Source of the DNA: Comamonas thiooxydans
GTDB lineage: Bacteria > Pseudomonadota > Gammaproteobacteria > Burkholderiales > Burkholderiaceae_C
Assembly (NCBI RefSeq): GCF_002157685.2
Contig: NZ_AP026738.1
Coordinates: forward strand, 4,898,001-4,962,000
Direction of reading: 5' to 3'
Length of the DNA stretch: 64,000 nucleotides
Shown one piece after another: positions 61,960 to 64,000 of the stretch (its first letter is position 1; every line of letters begins with the position of its first letter). The notes below the pieces were generated by a model. The model was given only the letters and a program-made list of their open reading frames with translations. It ran no database searches and was not told the origin of the DNA. Position numbers and translations under genes: made by a program.

Positions 61960-63603
61960 TCAACCGATCACCTTGGTGGCGGTTTCATCGAGCTTGGGTG
62001 GCGTCTCGAAGGTGTGGAACGGAGCCGGAGAAGGCACTTCCCACTCCAGGCCTTCGGCCGCTTCCCAAGGCTTTTGCGGCGCCTTCTCGCCGTGACCGCG
62101 CATCGCGGGCCAGACGACGAACAGGAAGAAATACACCTGCATCAGGCCGAAGCCAAAGCCGCCCAGGGAGGCAACCATGTTGAAGTCGGCGAACTGCATG
62201 GGGTAGTCGGCATAGCGACGCGGCATGCCGGCCAGACCCAGGAAGTGCATGGGGAAAAAGGTGATGTTGAAGAAGATCAGCGAGCCCCAGAAGTGGATGC
62301 GGCCGCGCGTCTCGGAATACATCACGCCCGTCCACTTGGGCGACCAGTAGTAATAGCCGGCGAACATGGAGAACAGCGAACCGGCCACCAGCACGTAGTG
62401 GAAGTGGGCCACCACGTAATAGGTGTCCTGCAGCTGGATGTCGATGGGCGCCATGGACAGTATCAGCCCCGTGAAGCCGCCCATGGTGAACACGAAGATG
62501 AAGCCCACGGCGAACAGCATCGGGGTTTCAAAGCTCATGGAGCCGCGCCACATGGTGGCCGTCCAGTTGAACACCTTCACGGCCGTGGGCACGGAGATCA
62601 GCATGGTCGCGTACATGAAGAACAGCTGACCCGTGACCGGCATGCCGGTGGTGAACATGTGGTGCGCCCAGACGATGAAGGACAGGATGGCAATCGCCGC
62701 CACGGCATAGACCATGGAGGTGTAGCCAAACAGCTTCTTGCGGCTGAAGGCGGGCACGATCTGGCTGACGATGCCGAAGGCCGGCAAGATCATGATGTAG
62801 ACCTCGGGGTGGCCGAAGAACCAGAAGATGTGCTGGTACATCACCGGATCGCCACCGCCTGCAGGATTGAAGAAGCTGGTGCCGAAGTGACGATCGGTCA
62901 GCGTCATGGTGATGGCGCCGGCCAGCACGGGCATCACGGCGATCAGCAGATAGGCGGTGATCAGCCATGTCCAGGCAAACAGCGGCATCTTCATCAGCGT
63001 CATGCCGGGCGCGCGCATGTTCAGGATGGTGACGATGATGTTGATCGCACCCATGATGGAGCTGGCACCCATGATGTGCATGGCAAAGATGCTGGTGTCC
63101 ATGGACGGGCCCATCTGCAGCGTCAGCGGCGCATACAGCGTCCAGCCGGCCGCAGGCGCACCGCCGGGCATGAAGAACGAGCCCACCAGCATGATGCCGG
63201 CGGGAATCAGCAGCCAGAAGCTGAAGTTGTTCATGCGCGCAAACGCCATGTCGGAAGCACCGATCTGCAGCGGCAGCATCCAGTTCGCGAAGCCCACGAA
63301 GGCCGGCATGATGGCGCCGAACACCATGATCAGGCCGTGCATGGTGGTGAGCTGGTTGAACAGCTCGGGATTGACGATCTGCAGGCCGGGTTCGAACAGC
63401 TCGGCACGGATCAGCATGGCCAGAATGCCTCCCACCATCAGCATGGTGAAGGAGAACAGCAGGTACATCGTGCCGATGTCCTTGTGATTGGTGGCAAACA
63501 GCCAGCGGCGCCAGCCCGAGGGCATGGCGTGGTGATGGTCATCGTGCCCATGGTCGTGACCATGGCCCTCATGGGTGTGGACGGGAGGAACTACGGCGCT
63601 CAT
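61960..63603 (-). CDS. coxA: Cytochrome c oxidase subunit I
   Basis: 547 residues, twelve membrane spans. Catalytic subunit of the aa3-type proton-pumping oxidase. Heme a and a3-CuB ligands are seen: [33 protein letters not shown] and [11 protein letters not shown] His-rich N-terminus ([19 protein letters not shown]) may bind metal. The small assembly gene begins 10 bases after its stop; the OmpA-ended gene lies 34 bases upstream of its start. Confidence 0.97.
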   Translation of the reverse strand: MSAVVPPVHTHEGHGHDHGHDDHHHAMPSGWRRWLFATNHKDIGTMYLLFSFTMLMVGGILAMLIRAELFEPGLQIVNPELFNQLTTMHGLIMVFGAIMPAFVGFANWMLPLQIGASDMAFARMNNFSFWLLIPAGIMLVGSFFMPGGAPAAGWTLYAPLTLQMGPSMDTSIFAMHIMGASSIMGAINIIVTILNMRAPGMTLMKMPLFAWTWLITAYLLIAVMPVLAGAITMTLTDRHFGTSFFNPAGGGDPVMYQHIFWFFGHPEVYIMILPAFGIVSQIVPAFSRKKLFGYTSMVYAVAAIAILSFIVWAHHMFTTGMPVTGQLFFMYATMLISVPTAVKVFNWTATMWRGSMSFETPMLFAVGFIFVFTMGGFTGLILSMAPIDIQLQDTYYVVAHFHYVLVAGSLFSMFAGYYYWSPKWTGVMYSETRGRIHFWGSLIFFNITFFPMHFLGLAGMPRRYADYPMQFADFNMVASLGGFGFGLMQVYFFLFVVWPAMRGHGEKAPQKPWEAAEGLEWEVPSPAPFHTFETPPKLDETATKVIG

Positions 63604-63637
63604 ATTCTTTTCTCCAATCGGTCTCTATACCCGGGGC

Positions 63638-64000
63638 TTACTTCGCGGCCGTGATGTCAACACGGCGTGCCTGCTGGTCCGAGCCTGCCGCAGCCGTGAT
63701 GGTCTCGGGCTTGCGCAGCTCGATGCGGTCTCCCGCAATACCGCTGTCCTCCAGCAGCTTGGCCACGGCCTTGGCTCGCTCCTTGGCCAGCTCCGCGTTC
63801 TTGTCGGCGTTGCCGGTGGAGTCCACAAAGCCCGACAGAGCAATCTTGCCGTCCTTGTGGGCCTTCCAGTACTCGGCCGCCTTCTTCACCGCAGCCTGAG
63901 CCTGATCGTCGAGCGCGCTCTTGCCGGTCTCGAAAAAGACCTGATAAGGGCCTGCATCGCTGGCGGCAGCGGCTGCACCTTGCGCAGGAGCAGCAGAGTC
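63638..64000 (-). CDS. OmpA-like C-terminal domain, probably the end of coxB; cut by window
   Basis: Reading in from the window edge: an Ala/Ser-rich linker, then YQVFFETGKSALDDQAQAAV and the OmpA/MotB-type fold with GFVDSTGNADKNAELAKERA and the RVDIT end. This domain binds peptidoglycan. Because it precedes coxA in an oxidase operon it is likely the C-terminus of subunit II, an arrangement I recall for some Burkholderiales, but no CuA motif is visible in this window, so a stand-alone OmpA protein is not excluded. Confidence 0.7.
   Translation of the reverse strand, partial: DSAAPAQGAAAAASDAGPYQVFFETGKSALDDQAQAAVKKAAEYWKAHKDGKIALSGFVDSTGNADKNAELAKERAKAVAKLLEDSGIAGDRIELRKPETITAAAGSDQQARRVDITAAK

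Noticed and set aside
61507..63654. A 715-codon plus-strand His/Gly-rich frame
   Set aside because: It is the antisense shadow of coxA and ctaG, whose products are unmistakable.
1..64000. tRNA, rRNA and CRISPR arrays
   Set aside because: No cloverleaf with TTCGA-type T-loop, no rRNA stretch and no regularly spaced repeats were seen on reading.

Overview
The window is high-GC, gene-dense chromosome from a betaproteobacterium of the Burkholderiales, most likely Comamonadaceae and probably Comamonas (C. testosteroni group). Three things point there: an IclR-controlled mhp operon with two Bug receptor genes inserted in it, five orphan Bug/TctC-type periplasmic receptors, and a Burkholderiales-style aa3 cytochrome oxidase block. 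The species call is inference; no rRNA or tRNA gene was seen.

Layout. 1-8.8 kb is mostly housekeeping: a BON-domain lipoprotein (cut by the window edge), a zinc metallopeptidase-like protein, coaD, rsmD, an active/inactive M16 peptidase pair, ftsY, cutA, a ketopantoate reductase and a small unknown protein. 8.9-15.7 kb is a sugar-acid catabolic operon under a divergent LysR regulator: Bug receptor, PdxA-like dehydrogenase, enolase-superfamily dehydratase, L-2-keto-3-deoxyarabonate dehydratase family protein and a 2-oxoglutarate semialdehyde dehydrogenase, consistent with degradation of an aldonate to 2-oxoglutarate.

15.7-25.1 kb is an iron/heme island read on the minus strand: Fur box, FecI-type sigma factor, FecR-type anti-sigma factor, STN-containing TonB-dependent receptor, a PKD-repeat surface lipoprotein, a PigA/HemO-type heme oxygenase and a TPR protein. 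25.5-35.1 kb is the 3-(3-hydroxyphenyl)propionate meta-cleavage pathway, mhpR divergent from mhpA-B-D-[Bug-Bug]-F-E-C; the intergenic region holds a perfect 17-bp palindrome that resembles the E. coli MhpR operator. 35.4-38.1 kb is a LysR/MFS exporter pair, followed by a decayed IS5-family transposase.

38.6-45.0 kb holds a second catabolic group: a 3-hydroxyacyl-CoA dehydrogenase-family enzyme with a BKACE enzyme, an IlvD/Edd-family dehydratase with a GntR regulator, and a Bug receptor with a LysR regulator. At 45.1 kb rpoH is preceded by a perfect CIRCE element, so heat-shock sigma factor synthesis is probably under HrcA control. After another Bug gene, 47.5-52.1 kb carries a tightly packed, apparently undescribed lipid-modification cluster: fatty-acid hydroxylase, fatty-acid desaturase, a 644-residue ketoacyl synthase III fused to a heme-oxygenase-like di-iron domain, and an unknown protein. 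Three small-protein genes follow (DUF2442/DUF4375-like, an HTH-Imm22 fusion, an unknown), then a PAS-GGDEF-EAL protein.

56.5-64 kb is the cytochrome c oxidase region: SCO, ctaB, an SCO-like membrane protein, SURF1, a DUF2909 protein, coxC, DUF2970, ctaG, a 36-residue assembly protein, coxA and the C-terminal OmpA-like end of the preceding gene (probably coxB). The candidates most worth following up are the synthase-di-iron fusion cluster, the HTH-Imm22 fusion, the CIRCE-rpoH arrangement and the PKD lipoprotein inside the heme-uptake operon.
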